Origin: Lytechinus pictus | Taxonomy: Eukaryota; Echinodermata; Echinoidea; Temnopleuroida; Toxopneustidae | DNA length: 64,000 nt | Reading direction: 5' to 3' | Assembly: GCF_037042905.1 (NCBI RefSeq) | Contig: NC_087258.1 | Span: forward strand, 5,310,501 to 5,374,500 | Part shown: piece after piece, positions 44,528 through 55,243 of the stretch | Numbering within the stretch: position 1 is the first letter of the stretch | Layout of the letters: the number at the start of each line of letters is the position of its first letter | Notes under the pieces: generated by a model | Database searches by the model: none | The model's input: the letters and a program-made list of their open reading frames with translations, nothing else | What the model was told of the DNA's origin: nothing | Program-made: the position numbers and the translations under genes

Positions 44528-45412
44528 CACTCGATAGGCGACACCCCAATACTTACCCGTGTTAATAAACTGGGACTCCACTCACGCACATTTGGGCCGC
44601 CCTAGCTTGGAACTAAGCATCAATATCAATTTAAAATATATATCTACAAGTTATGTATAACCTATTTACTACTTTGATAATGTTTAATCGGTACTCACCA
44701 GTTCTTTTGATGTATTTTCTCAAGAATTCCCACGGATTTGTCCCAAATCTTGCGACAAACCACGTCGCGGTAGACAGCTGTACATTCTTTTTTATTTATA
44801 AATAGAGCGCCCCTTACGATAGTTGTTAAGAACGCGGCCAAATTGTTAGGTTTTTTGCACTGTGTCCAAGGCGTTTTTATTTTGTTTTATTTTTTATTTT
44901 TTAATAAATATTTTGTTAAATAGCGATTTTTACGTCAAATATTAAATTCATATCACAAAATATTTTTAATTGTAGAAATATATATAATATCATGCAATTA
45001 TTTATTCTATATATATTTTATAATAAAATTTATAATTGTTGCGGTCTTTAAAAAAGGATAGTCGATCGATCAGGTGATGACTACTCGTATCACGTGATCT
45101 GAAAATCAGCTTCGTACCGCTTTGATCGCACTCGACGGGACCGGACTGACTGCCAAGAAAAGATCGAAAAAGGACTCAAATGTAAGTTTCCCTTTATTTT
45201 ATAACATTTAAAGTATGAGTAGGATTATAGTTAATGGGTAATTTTTTAATAAATGCTAAACAAATGAGGACAAAGCTTGCATTTTTCGAGTAATAATCAT
45301 TAATATCATAAAAATACTTGGGTGCAGGACTTCTAACCTGTTTTTAACGCATTGTCGCCTATGAATGAGGTCCATACATGTTAATGTTTGGACCTCATTG
45401 GTACTAGGAGTG
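44528..45412 (+). mobile_element. Short hAT-like copy (885 bp) with 8-bp target duplication
   Basis: Starts CACTCGATAGGCGACACCCC and ends TTGGTACTAGGAGTG, flanked by CTTTTAGG at 44520-44527 and 45413-45420, a perfect 8-bp duplication typical of hAT transposition. Both ends match copy B, including the hairpin AATGAGGTCC...GGACCTCATT near the right end, but the interior is deleted. The divergent left-end exon-like segment is at 44699-44850 (minus) and the right-end donor at 45182 (plus). Confidence 0.8.
44699..44850 (-). other. Exon-like segment, left end of short hAT-like copy
   Basis: Reads on the minus strand PNNLAAFLTTIVRGALFINK, AVYRDVVCRKIW ... EKIHQKN and then a splice donor TG|GTGAGT. 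Homologous to 53154-53308, with many amino-acid changes but no stop. It lacks the ATG (AAA in its place). It points out of the element. Confidence 0.5.
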
Positions 45413-47270
45413 CTTTTAGGTTAGGCCTAGTAGTAGTAGTAGTACTGATTTAGTTTTAGGCCTACCATTTTTACCAACCATTTTCTTTGCATCGCACTTG
45501 CCGCATGATACCCCTCCACGAAAAACAATTATTTTCGTACGCGACAAATTACATCATGATTCCGGACGCGCGCCGGACGGGTAAAGATATCCTTGATTAT
45601 AATGATGTAAGAACAAATTTGTGTGATTTTTTTCTTCTTATATCATATCATGAGTAAATTCTAAGTATTATTTGCTTTTTTTATATCGAATCTGAGCAGA
45701 TGTTGGTAATAAATTCGTGTTTGATAACTTATTTTATTTTTTCTTGTTAGCTGCATGTTCCATGGCACTTTCCAATAATAATATGCTCGCGTTCGTAATG
45801 TGACGCTCATCAAGTTCTATCGATGCGCTGACGATCAACGGCTCTACTCACGGTAAACCTCGCGCACGGGTACCTTGAGAACTAGCCGTCGACGATCACC
45901 CACAATACACCACACCTCATCATTCGATCGAAGGAGTGGACGAGATTGAAATTCGGCAAATCAGGCCCAATATATTTCCGTTAGAAAATATATCAATTGT
46001 TAATACAAAACTATGTTATATGATATTTTAAGCATTTTCTGTCATTTTTAGAGATAATTAGGTAAAAGTTGGATTTTTCGCCTTGTTTTTGCAATCTTGT
46101 TCTATGTATTGCTCTGTGAAATTGAATTGCGGAAGTCTTACGGTACGAATTTGTTTTAGAACGCAGTAATATGCGCGTCCGGAATCATAATAGTGTCCGG
46201 TAATACAATACGTGACTATACATAATATAGTTGTCATCAACAACAAAAAAAATTGAAAGAAATAAAGGGGAACTTACATTTTGACGACTTTTTGCTGATT
46301 TTCTTGGCAGTTGCTCTTCACTTTTGACTCGCGATCGAAGCTGATAAGATATGCAGATCACGTGATACGTGTTCTCGTCAGCTGATCGGTTGGTTATTCT
46401 TTTCGCCAGACGTTGATAATTACATATTTTATAATTCTAGCATTCATCGCAAATTTAGGTGAAAGAGATTGAAGTTAAACAGCACAAGCTTTAATTTTTT
46501 TCAATAACGTTAAATTGATTTCACAGGTTTCGCCTCGGACATGTAGGATCATTTGGTCCCATATTGGCGTAACATGTAATTACAGGGAGGAGGGGGGAGT
46601 GTCCCTACCACTTCACCCACTAGCCAGCAATTATCTTTTTTTCCTCTCTTTTTTTTACCAAAATACTCCCCCCCCAAAAAAAAAAAAAAGGAACCAGGGG
46701 CAGGGTTAAAGAGAAAGAGAATTATGATAAAGGAACACAAAATACTTTATGTTTTTTCCGCTTTTACTATTTAACGCGGCTGATAATCAAATATTGAATG
46801 GGGCTTAGAACAGTTTTTTTAAAGTCAATTAATAAAAAATATTCCTCGGGATTTGAGCTTTCATGAAATATCAATCTTTTTCATGATAAACGAAAATACT
46901 TAAAATGTCCAAAAGAATTTATCGGTATATAAAGCTTTAATTAGCTCATGCGTTGCACCTGCCTTATTTTAACGTTGAGATACAATTTTATGCTTTTAAT
47001 GAATTCCTAAAAACACTCAATTCTCAGATCTTGTCGCAATCGAATGATTCGATTGGTAAGCTAATGAATGATTAATAAGTTTCATAAATTGTTTAAAATG
47101 TGTCTCTCTATCAGTTTTAAATATTAAAAAAAATGTCAGCTCGTGCTTTGAGCTCGCAATATTTTGATTAGTAAGATTCTTCGCTTGTATATGCGAGTTT
47201 GATAGATAGAGAGATAACTAGAGAGAGAGGGGGTTCCTTCAGCTACTTGTCCTCGCTTATTCCCAATTTT

Positions 47271-47726
47271 TCATTATGCTCGTGTTGTGAGTGTTTTGTG
47301 TTTTCTTATTTTTCTTTTTCACCCTTTTTATTGTCTCGGAGCTTACCTCTATTTCTTTTAGCTATGATGTAGCCCTTTTTACTTGTTTCAATTCTTTTAT
47401 GTTCTCATTTCAATGAAAACATAATTATTAAACTGACGTAGAAGACTTTATTACGAAATTTTGATATTGTTTTGTCTTGTTTGTTTGGCTTTCTTTTTTT
47501 TTCTTCTCATCCTTTTTCTTCTTACTTTTTCCCTTTCCTTATTTTCTCTTTTATTTCATTTTATGAGGTATCCGCAAATTTATACAACAACAAACATATA
47601 TAGAGGCGGATATCCAGTGAGGGGGCGTGGTGGTGTGCCCCTCTAAAAAAAGGAGGAAAATAGGAAGAAAAAAAAAGAAGAAGGGAAGGGGAAAAAATAA
47701 GAAAAAAGAAAGAAAGATGATGATGG
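47271..47726. mobile_element. 456-bp insert with 15-bp target duplication
   Basis: CTTATTCCCAATTTT occurs at 47256-47270 and 47727-47741; copy B has it once (about 57085-57105, inverted). The insert is T-rich in its first part, then contains GAGGCGGATATCCAGTGAGG and a purine-rich end (AAGAAGAAGGGAAGG). Composition and long duplication suggest retrotransposition of a short non-coding RNA or 5'-truncated element; the class is not identified. Confidence 0.7.
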
Positions 47727-49073
47727 CTTATTCCCAATTTTCCCAATGTTTGGTGGTGATGATGATGATGATAATGATGGTGGCAGTGGTGATGATGACT
47801 AGATGTAATTTTGTTATTTTGTCTTTCAAAAAATTAAGTAGTGCAAAGTTGAATTCATTTAAAGTTTATTATGAAAATAGCAGAAAAAAAATAATTTAAA
47901 AAATTGGTATGCGTTCGAGGAAAATCCATCCCCCACCAAAAAATTTTGTTTTAAAGGTGAGATTTTTTTCAAAATTATTTGTGACGGCGTGGGCCTTTGC
48001 GAGCAGTTATATCTGATATAATTATGGTAAAAAAGTAAATGAAATGTCAAGAAATACATGATAATGACTTTTATTGTACATTCAGTATATCAATAGACAA
48101 CTTCATACTCGTTCCAAAAAGAAAAAAAGTGGGTCATTACGGACCATTAAAAATGGGAAATTTTGGCATTTTATATTACATGGAATATAGTGCAACTGCT
48201 CATTTATGACATCACAAATCAAGCATTCGAAATTCTATTAACTCCAATTTTTTTTTCAAATAAAACCTTCACCGATATTTTGAAATGATTTTTCTTATAT
48301 TTTCACAATCTTTTTATCAGGGTGAAATTCCCCTTTTATTCACAAAACAGTATCAGCATGATCAGTGTGTAATAGCGGTAAATTATTCACCTGATAACTA
48401 TACCTATCTATAATTCATGCGGCGCGCAGCGCGTGCGGCAATGTTTAATAATATATTGCTGTGAAGCGTAAAATAGAATGAATGTCATTAAAAACATAAT
48501 CTCACAGATCAAATAATGCCAATTATATATATTCTGCCCTGATAATTTGATATTCTAAACACTTTTCTGGCAATCAAGAACAAAATGGATATGAAATCAA
48601 CCGATTTATGCAAGCATAAAATTTTGATAGGGCCTATCCTATAACCTTTATAATATAAAATGCCTAAACTCCTATAAAGAAAAACGCACATTCTGATTTC
48701 TATGTATTTTTATTATAAACAGGATACTAAACAATTGATTGAAAATTTGATATTCTTTTGCGAAAATGAATATGAAGGACAACTTTTTAATAAAGAACAT
48801 AGTTTTAGAGCATTAGAGCGCGATTTATACCTACAACCGCTAAATTCTATCACTGTCGGTATACATGAAGCAGTTGGAACATTTCCTGATTCCATCAGCT
48901 TAATAATTTTTGCAACAGGCGCCAGTCCAACAAACAGACAGACATTTGCCCAAACGGACAACATCTCAAACTCTGCGCATTTCTTTTTGCACGGACACAT
49001 TAAATCTCGACCTACCCCACCACTTTTCTCACTATTTTCTCTTCCCTTTTATTTTCCACTAATTTTTCTTTTT

Positions 49074-51623
49074 TTCTTCCAACTTCATTGCACTCCCGGT
49101 CTCGGTACGCTCACACCTGAACTTCGCAAACGATGGAACCAGACCTTACATGGAGCTTCAGTTCGATTAATTAACATCCTCTCTGAACAGTGTATTGCTT
49201 CTCTTGATTCTTTTTCAGCTGACATCAGTAGCCTGGAAGACGAACTACGTTCTTGCTGTACCCAAACCCAATGGCTTCAGTATAATGATGAAATTGAATC
49301 TGATCTCTCTAAACACAGGTCTCTCCTCACTGAACGCAGGAACAAGAAAATAGGCAACCTCACAAAGAAGCGACAACGGTCAAACAGATTTAGACGACAT
49401 ACCAACAATAATGATGTATCCCCCCATTTGGTTGTTAATCTCTCATCCTCCCCTCTCTCCCAAGCAGAAACCTCTCTTCTCTCTAAAGGTCTCAAGTTTT
49501 GCCCCACGCCACCAGAAGTTGAACAGATAGCTCTCAGCCAAGACCTCTCTACATTCTATCGCAGGATACGTCTCAAAGAGTTCTTTTTAGATGCACCCCC
49601 TTCTGATCCCGAGCCCTTCTACAAGAAAAGCACATGGATTCCACCTAAGAATAGAGTTCCTTCCCTTGAAACTTACATCCAAGCTGTCTCATCCCAAGTT
49701 CGCTCCACAGATACCCTCGACACCAGAGCACATGACAACCTTCCTCGAGAAGAACGCCAGGCTCTCTCATCACTCAAAAACAGGTCCGACATCATCATCA
49801 AGCCTGCAGACAAAGGATCAGCCGTCGTTGTTATGGACCGCCAGCAGTACATCGATGAAGCCATGAAACATCTCAATAATCGATCTCACTATGCACTCCT
49901 CGATTCTGACCCTACTTGTAATTTCTCCCTACAGATCCAATCGACACTGAATGACATGAAAGAACGCGAGTATCTCTCTGAGAAGGCCCACAAATTTCTC
50001 TCCCCTACTAATGCTAAACCTGCCCGCTTCTATCTCCTCCCGAAGATCCACAAACCTGGCAACCCCGGTCGACCCATCCTCTCAGGAAATGGTTCCTCAA
50101 CAGAGAACATCTCCCTTTTTGTTGATTACCACATTAAGCCCCTTGTCTCACGTGCACCCTCTTACATCCACGACACTCCAGACTTTCTCAGGAAACTTAA
50201 TGACATCAAGGACCAGATACCCGAGACTGCGATCATCGGCACTTTCGATGTTTCTTCACTGTACACCAGCATTCCCCACGACGAAGGTATCCAAGCATCA
50301 TGTGAAGCCTTGGCCGCCAGTGGCCATTCCAGTCCCCCCATATCCGATATCAAATCTCTCATGTCTCATGTACTAACAAAAAACAACTTCACATTCATGG
50401 GCAAGCACTACCTACAGATATTCGGTACAGCAATGGGCACCCGGATGGCTCCTTCATTCGCCTGTCTCTTCATGACGAAGCTGGAACAGCAGATGTTAGA
50501 TTCAGCCCCCTGTCGCCCATGGATTTGGTGGCGTTACATAGATGACATTTTTTTCATCTGGACCAGGGATGAAGACAGCCTCCATACATTCATTGACCAC
50601 ATCAATTCCTTCCACAGGACCATCCAATTCACTTCTGATTTCTCCCAACAGGAAACCCACTTCCTTGATGTTACAGTCCAGAAAAAGTCTAATGGTATCA
50701 CCACTACCCTATACTCTAAACCCACAGATACCCACCAGTACCTCCACTCATCCAGCTGCCACCCCCGTCACTGCAAAACCGGCATCGCTTACAGTCAAGC
50801 CCTCAGACTTCGCCGTATCTGCTCCGAGGACCCTGATTTTTCCTTCCATGCCAGGAATCTGCAGAAACATCTCTGTGCCAGGGGCCACGGGGCCAGGGCA
50901 GTCCAACTGGCAATTAACAAAGTTCGTTCTCTCCCCAGATCTGAAGTTCTCAAACCAAAAAGTGACAAGGAGACCACCGACAGAATACCGCTTGTGACCA
51001 CCTTCCATCCCAATCTACCCCCTCTCCGCAAAATCCTGTTCGATAACCACCACATTTTACACACTTCTGATCGTCTCCAACAGGCCGTTCCCGATACTCC
51101 CCTTCTAGCATACCGACGCCCACCGAATCTCAGGGACCTCATTGTTCGTGCTGAAGTGCCCTCCCTCACTAACCATTCTTCTCCCATACAGCATGGCACC
51201 TTCAAATGCACCAGCAACAGGTGCATCATATGTGAAATACACCTTCACGAGGGCGATACTTTCACCAGCAACTCTACCAGCCTGTCTCACCAAATCAAGG
51301 GAAACATCACATGCACTACCACTAATGTTGTATATCTCATCACTTGCAGAGTTTGTAGGGTACAATACATAGGGGAAACCAAGACCACACTCAAGAAACG
51401 ATTCTACGGGCACAGATCCACCGTCAACACAGCAAAGCTGGACACTCCAGTTGGCCGCCATTTTAACCTCCCCAACCACTCCATCACTGACATGATGCTA
51501 CAGGGCATCGAATCTTTAGGTACCCGTCCTGACTCAGTCCGTACTAGCAGGGAGAAGCTCTGGATGAGACGACTTCGCACCACCCAACCTCATGGCCTGA
51601 ACATCCAAGAGGGGAACGACTGA
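49074..51623 (+). CDS. Penelope-like RT with GIY-YIG endonuclease, 5'-truncated
   Basis: 849 codons open to TGA 51623, but the element boundary at 49073 shows that the open frame upstream (back to ATG 48702) belongs to the disrupted host repeat, so there is no native start. Order: N-terminal basic/coiled region (SLEDELRSCC ... RRNKKIGNLTKKRQRSNRF); RT with IIKPADKGSAVVVMDR, PARFYLLPKIHKPGNPGRPI, FDVSSLYTSIPHDEG, GTAMGTRMAPSFACLFM, catalytic WRYIDDIFFIW and THFLDVTV; a Cys-rich linker (CTSNRCIICE); and a GIY-YIG nuclease VVYLITCRVCRVQYIGET with LKKRFYGHR. Such elements prime reverse transcription at the nuclease-cut target. Domains look intact, so it is young. Confidence 0.9.
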   Translation, partial: FFQLHCTPGLGTLTPELRKRWNQTLHGASVRLINILSEQCIASLDSFSADISSLEDELRSCCTQTQWLQYNDEIESDLSKHRSLLTERRNKKIGNLTKKRQRSNRFRRHTNNNDVSPHLVVNLSSSPLSQAETSLLSKGLKFCPTPPEVEQIALSQDLSTFYRRIRLKEFFLDAPPSDPEPFYKKSTWIPPKNRVPSLETYIQAVSSQVRSTDTLDTRAHDNLPREERQALSSLKNRSDIIIKPADKGSAVVVMDRQQYIDEAMKHLNNRSHYALLDSDPTCNFSLQIQSTLNDMKEREYLSEKAHKFLSPTNAKPARFYLLPKIHKPGNPGRPILSGNGSSTENISLFVDYHIKPLVSRAPSYIHDTPDFLRKLNDIKDQIPETAIIGTFDVSSLYTSIPHDEGIQASCEALAASGHSSPPISDIKSLMSHVLTKNNFTFMGKHYLQIFGTAMGTRMAPSFACLFMTKLEQQMLDSAPCRPWIWWRYIDDIFFIWTRDEDSLHTFIDHINSFHRTIQFTSDFSQQETHFLDVTVQKKSNGITTTLYSKPTDTHQYLHSSSCHPRHCKTGIAYSQALRLRRICSEDPDFSFHARNLQKHLCARGHGARAVQLAINKVRSLPRSEVLKPKSDKETTDRIPLVTTFHPNLPPLRKILFDNHHILHTSDRLQQAVPDTPLLAYRRPPNLRDLIVRAEVPSLTNHSSPIQHGTFKCTSNRCIICEIHLHEGDTFTSNSTSLSHQIKGNITCTTTNVVYLITCRVCRVQYIGETKTTLKKRFYGHRSTVNTAKLDTPVGRHFNLPNHSITDMMLQGIESLGTRPDSVRTSREKLWMRRLRTTQPHGLNIQEGND

Positions 51624-52244
51624 TTTTTCTTTCCTATCCACCTTCAATTTATATATACATATAATTTTTCCCCTCAGCTCTTTTAAATAGTTACATCATA
51701 GTTTCTTACTCTACTTTCCTCCCATATCTCATACAAGCTCAGCTCCAATTTTTCCTTCCTTATTCAGGCGATATAATAATTATTATATATATATATATAT
51801 ATATTTGTTTTTTCTCCACTCACCTCTTTTAGATTTACCACATTTGCTTATTTACATGTATACTATGGTTTCTTCATAATACACCCCCTCTCTTCTATAT
51901 TTGCTTTTACCTTTTTAGGCAATTTGCTTCCTCTTTTTCACATATACAGTTTTTTTTTTTTTTTTTTTTTTTTTTCTTTCTTTTTTTTTTTTTTTTCTTT
52001 CTTTCCTACTATATAGTCTTATGTTTTTTCCCGTCACACCTAGCGGATTACCATATCAGTTACACCATATGTGTATATATTTATATATTTTTTCATATAC
52101 ATTTCTTTTTTGGATATATTTATATACATATCACTTATAGATACATATTTACACTTACCTTCTTCTCTTAGTTTGTTTTATGCTTTATCATAATATACTT
52201 ATATGTCTTTTGCACATTATCAGTTGTTCCCCATTCTTTTTCTT

Positions 52245-52247
<3 letters not shown>

Positions 52248-52316
<69 letters not shown>
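52248..52316. repeat. Long poly-T tract in Penelope-like 3' region
   Basis: About 69 T followed by a C run. A second broken T/C tract is at 51950-52010. Assembly length here is unreliable. Confidence 0.85.
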
Positions 52317-52668
52317 CCCCCCCCCCCACTCTTATGCACCAGTTTATTAAGCCTTTCTTTGTAACCTGTTTGACCCACCTCTCACTAATTCTCTTGTTTT
52401 TCATCCCATTATCACTGTTTTGTTCCAGATCCTGTTTGATGTTGCCTGCCTCATTATTTTAATCCCTCTTGGCCTGAGGTCTTTTACTGTCCTTACTTAC
52501 ACTAACTTCCCTTTGTGTCTGCCTACTCCTTTTCTTTCATCCCCTTCACTAACCTGATTGGTCTTCTCTACTCACTAATGCCCCTTTTGTCTCCTTGTTT
52601 CTAGTGTTGCTGTAGCTTGTTTGTGGTCTATATTATGGTTGTTCCACTTTATATGTTTGTCATTTTGC

Positions 52669-52705
52669 CTCCGACGAAGATTCTGCTAGGATCGAAAGCT
52701 TAGGC
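52669..52705 (+). ncRNA. Hammerhead-ribozyme-like motif at the 3' end of the Penelope-like element
   Basis: CTCCGACGAAGATTCTGCTA then GGATCGAAAGCTT. CGACGA resembles the hammerhead CUGANGA core with U-to-C at the second base; GATTC-TGCTA-GGATC can form stem II; GAAA follows directly. Penelope-like elements are known to carry minimal hammerheads. The substituted core base and the lack of a clear cleavage-site stem make activity doubtful. Confidence 0.4.
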
Positions 52706-53153
52706 CCCTTTTTGACTTTATAATTTTTCTTTTGTTCACTTTTTTTTTCCTGTCCTCTTTTCCCTTCTATTTTTTCTCCTCTCACTACTTTTCCTCATCC
52801 CCCAGCCCCCGACGTCCGCGCAGATTCGCAAGCTGGTAGGGGGACCAGGGGCTGGAAAATTTGACAAGCAAAAAAAAACAAAAACAAAACAAACAAAAAC
52901 AAAAAAGAAGGTTTATCACCCCAAAAGGAGGTCGTCTTGTCCAAAATACATGTTTTATTTCGATTTTGAATGATGTATTTCTTTCCATCATATAAAAGAC
53001 CAAAAATAGTAGGGCGACATTTGATAATGTGCCCCCCTACTATTTTGGGTAAGGGGGACGTGTCCCCCTGGGATTTGCGCCCATACTCGCTGTGATTTCG
53101 ATCTCATACCTATAACAACATAGAACAGAAGAACGCCTTGAACACAGGCCAAA

Positions 53154-53308
53154 ATGCCTAACGATTTCTCTGCGGCATTAACAACTCTCGTAAGGGGCGC
53201 TCCATTTATAAATAAAGTTGCATGTGTAGCTGTCTACCGCGACAAGGCTTGTTGCAAGATTGTAGCCAGAAGCGTGAGAATTTACCAGAAAATTCAAGAA
53301 AAGAACCG
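53154..53308 (+). CDS. Outward-facing 51-codon exon-like frame with splice donor (hAT-like copy A)
   Basis: ATG 53154 opens MPNDFSAALTTLVRGAPFIN, then KVACVAVYRDKACCKIV, RSVRIYQKIQEKN, ending AACCG|GTGAGT (phase 2). Length is 155 nt, as in copy B. A downstream acceptor TTTTTTAG at about 53377 would continue as DIKISSKLGRPKCA then stop, and a further donor (CACAG|GTAAGT) lies at about 53456. The product resembles nothing I recognise. It could be a native transposon exon, a captured host exon, or chance preserved by recent duplication. Confidence 0.45.
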
Positions 53309-53483
53309 GTGAGTACCAATTAAACATTACTACTTTATTAAGTAACATATATTTACTTATTAGAGTACTTGTTTTTTAGTGATATAAAGATTAGTTCTAA
53401 GCTAGGGCGGCCCAAATGCGCGTGAGTGGAGTCCCAGTTTCTTATTAAACACAGGTAAGTATGGGGGTGTCGCCTATAGTGGT

Positions 53484-54140
53484 CTGGAGAAAAGAATTAT
53501 TTTTTTTATTTCAAGAAAATATCACATTTTCTTTGTGAATTTCAAGAGAAATGACCTATAGACTGACAGAAATGTGAATTTTTGTTTAAAGTCCAATTAT
53601 TGGCTGCAAAAAAGAATAATGAAATTAGGTCAATTTTCAGTATTTCTCTGCCATAGTCTAGGCTGTGTAGTTAAGAAATGGACACACACAAATCCGAATT
53701 TTTAGATTCCAAGAGCTGTTATAGATTTATTATTAATGCCAAAAATAAAGAGTCCAGTAGGATTTTTTATGCTCTTTCTGATGGTATGATTTTTATAAAG
53801 ATTTGGAAACCAGATCACAATGAAAAAAGTGAAAAAAAATTTGCAAAACAGAAATTTCATTTTCCAATAGAAAACGCATGGGGAAATGGCAATCTCAACA
53901 CACACACAAATAAGGGTTTGCAATTTATCTCTAAATCCTTATTTCAAATAATCCTATAAAATTGACCTTACTGTCAAAAGAAGCCCCTGAATTTTCTCTT
54001 TCCATACATGCCAAACACAAGTTAATAATCCTGATCACATTTTTCAAGCAGCCTGAATTTCCCGAAAAAAATGAGCCATATTTCCCCCTAAATCAGCCTG
54101 TTTTATGCTGATACTTTTCAATGTGGCTTCAGACACCCTA
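53484..54140 (-). repeat. Flank block, reverse copy
   Basis: Inverse of 58275-58920: e.g. TGCAAAACAGAAATTTCATT here and AATGAAATTTCTGTTTTGCA there. It lies between the two hAT-like copies. Non-coding; the frames inside are mirror shadows in the two copies. Confidence 0.8.
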
Positions 54141-54326
54141 CTAATAAAGTTAACGGTAGACTAGGCCTAATAATTTTAATTTAAAAAAAATATATTGATC
54201 TCACACTAAACGGAGTAGGCCTAACCCAGCTGTTGAGGACCCAGGGGCCTGTTTCATGAAATTGTCTTTGATAGAACCGCTCTACGTAAGAGCGAGATAT
54301 TGTTCAACTAGGCTAGGCCCTAGGGT
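54141..54326. other. Spacer left of hAT-like copy B
   Basis: Contains GGGGCCTGTTTCATGAAATT and CGCTCTACGTAAGAGCG; ends with the left target duplicate CCTAGGGT (54319-54326). Confidence 0.5.
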
Positions 54327-54473
54327 CACTCTAGGCGACACCCCCATAATGCATACTTACCTGTGTAAAGAAACTGGGACTCCACTCACGCGCATTTGGG
54401 CCGCCCTAGCTTAGAACTAAGCTTTATATCACTAAAAAACAAGTACTCTAACGAGTAAATATATTTTACTTAA

Positions 54474-55055
54474 AGGTCAAGTCCACCCCAGGAAAATGCT
54501 GACTTGGATAAATAGAGAAAAATCAAACTAGCATAGTGCTGAAAATTTCATCAAAATCGGATGTAAAATAAGAAAGTTAAGACATTTTAAAGTTTCGCTT
54601 ATTTTTCACAAAACAGTGATATGCACAACTACGAAAGTCAGTCGATGATGTCCATCACTCACTATTTCTTTTGTGTTTTATTGTTTGAATTATACAATAT
54701 TTCATTTTTTATAGATTTGACAATAAGGACCAACTTGACTGAAGCATATAGTATTAAACAATGCTAATTCCAAATGTTCAGGGAGGAATAAATAATTGTA
54801 TCACTTGACAATGAGGAGAAAATTTGTCTCATATGATAAAATACGAAAGAAATAGTGAGTGGATGACGTCATAGTCTTCCTCATTTGCATACCAGCCAGG
54901 ATGTGCATATAACTGTTTTGTGAAATTAAGCGAAACTTTAAAATGTCAAAACTTTCTTATTTTACATCCGATTTTGATGAAATTTTCAGTGTTATGCTTG
55001 TTGGATTTTTCTCTTTTTATTTAAATCAACTTTTTTGTTGGGGTGGACTTGTCCT
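54474..55055. mobile_element. 582-bp TTAA MITE (AGGACAAGTCCACCCC family)
   Basis: TTAA at 54470-54473 and 55056-55059; ends AGGTCAAGTCCACCCC and GGGGTGGACTTGTCCT. Copy A has the empty site (CTTATTAAG/CTTAATAAAGTAG near 53325-53345) with one TTAA. The arms of roughly 140 bp include CATCAAAATCGGATGTAAAA. Probably piggyBac-mobilised (inference). Confidence 0.88.
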
Positions 55056-55088
55056 TTAATAAAGTAGTAATGTTTAATCGGTACTCAC

Positions 55089-55243
55089 CGGTTCTTTTCT
55101 TGAATTTTCTGGCAAATTCTCACGCTTCTGGCTACAATCTTGCGACAGGCCTTGTCGCGGTAGACAGCTACACATGCAACTTTATTTATAAATGGAGCGC
55201 CCCTTACGAGAGTTGTTTATGCCGCGGAGAAATCGTTAGGCAT
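55089..55243 (-). pseudogene. Exon-like segment in copy B, one stop
   Basis: Same 155-nt unit as 53154-53308 with ATG at 55243-55241 and donor CCG|GTGAGT, but TAA replaces a Leu codon (GCA TAA ACA) early in the frame. Confidence 0.5.

Larger units (their letters stand above)
44366..46218. mobile_element. 1.85-kb Tc1/mariner-like element nested in copy A
   Basis: TA at 44364-44365 and 46219-46220 flanks it. Inverted ends are imperfect (TGGCAGTGTATCCTATTGCC on the left, the inverse of GGTAATACAATACGTGACTA on the right), both containing CCGGACAC. Copy B has the uninterrupted CAAGGGTACATATGATATAG with one TA. A subterminal pair ATGATTCCGGACGCGCG (45556) / CGCGTCCGGAATCAT (46188) adds inner inverted repeats. 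It contains a short hAT-like copy. No transposase recognised. Confidence 0.7.
49073..52720 (+). mobile_element. Penelope-like retroelement with 13-bp target duplication
   Basis: TAATTTTTCTTTT at 49060-49072 and 52721-52733 flanks 3648 bp. Copy B carries the empty site (revcomp of about 55752-55770 reads TTAATTTTTCTTTCGTTCAC). One long ORF is followed by a T-rich 3' region with long T runs (51950-52010, 52248-52316) and a hammerhead-like motif at 52669-52705. It inserted in the antisense direction relative to copy A's own orientation and in sense with the receptor gene. Confidence 0.88.
44337..53480 (-). mobile_element. hAT-like element, copy A (reverse orientation), with three insertions
   Basis: Inverted relative to copy B (54327-58266). 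Matching blocks: 44337-44365, 46219-47270, 47727-49072 and 52721-53480. Examples of shared sequence are TTGTTGTTGATAACAACTAT and AACGAGTATGAAGTTGTCTA, each read in reverse. The right end reads GGTGTCGCCTATAGTG at about 53466-53481. The interruptions (44366-46218, 47271-47726, 49073-52720) are absent from copy B. Its left end before 44337 has lost similarity, so it is truncated or diverged there. No transposase recognised. Confidence 0.75.

Noticed and set aside
49277..51479. Several open frames antisense to or out of frame with the Penelope ORF
   Set aside because: Shadows of the RT/GIY-YIG coding frame, which has clear conserved motifs.
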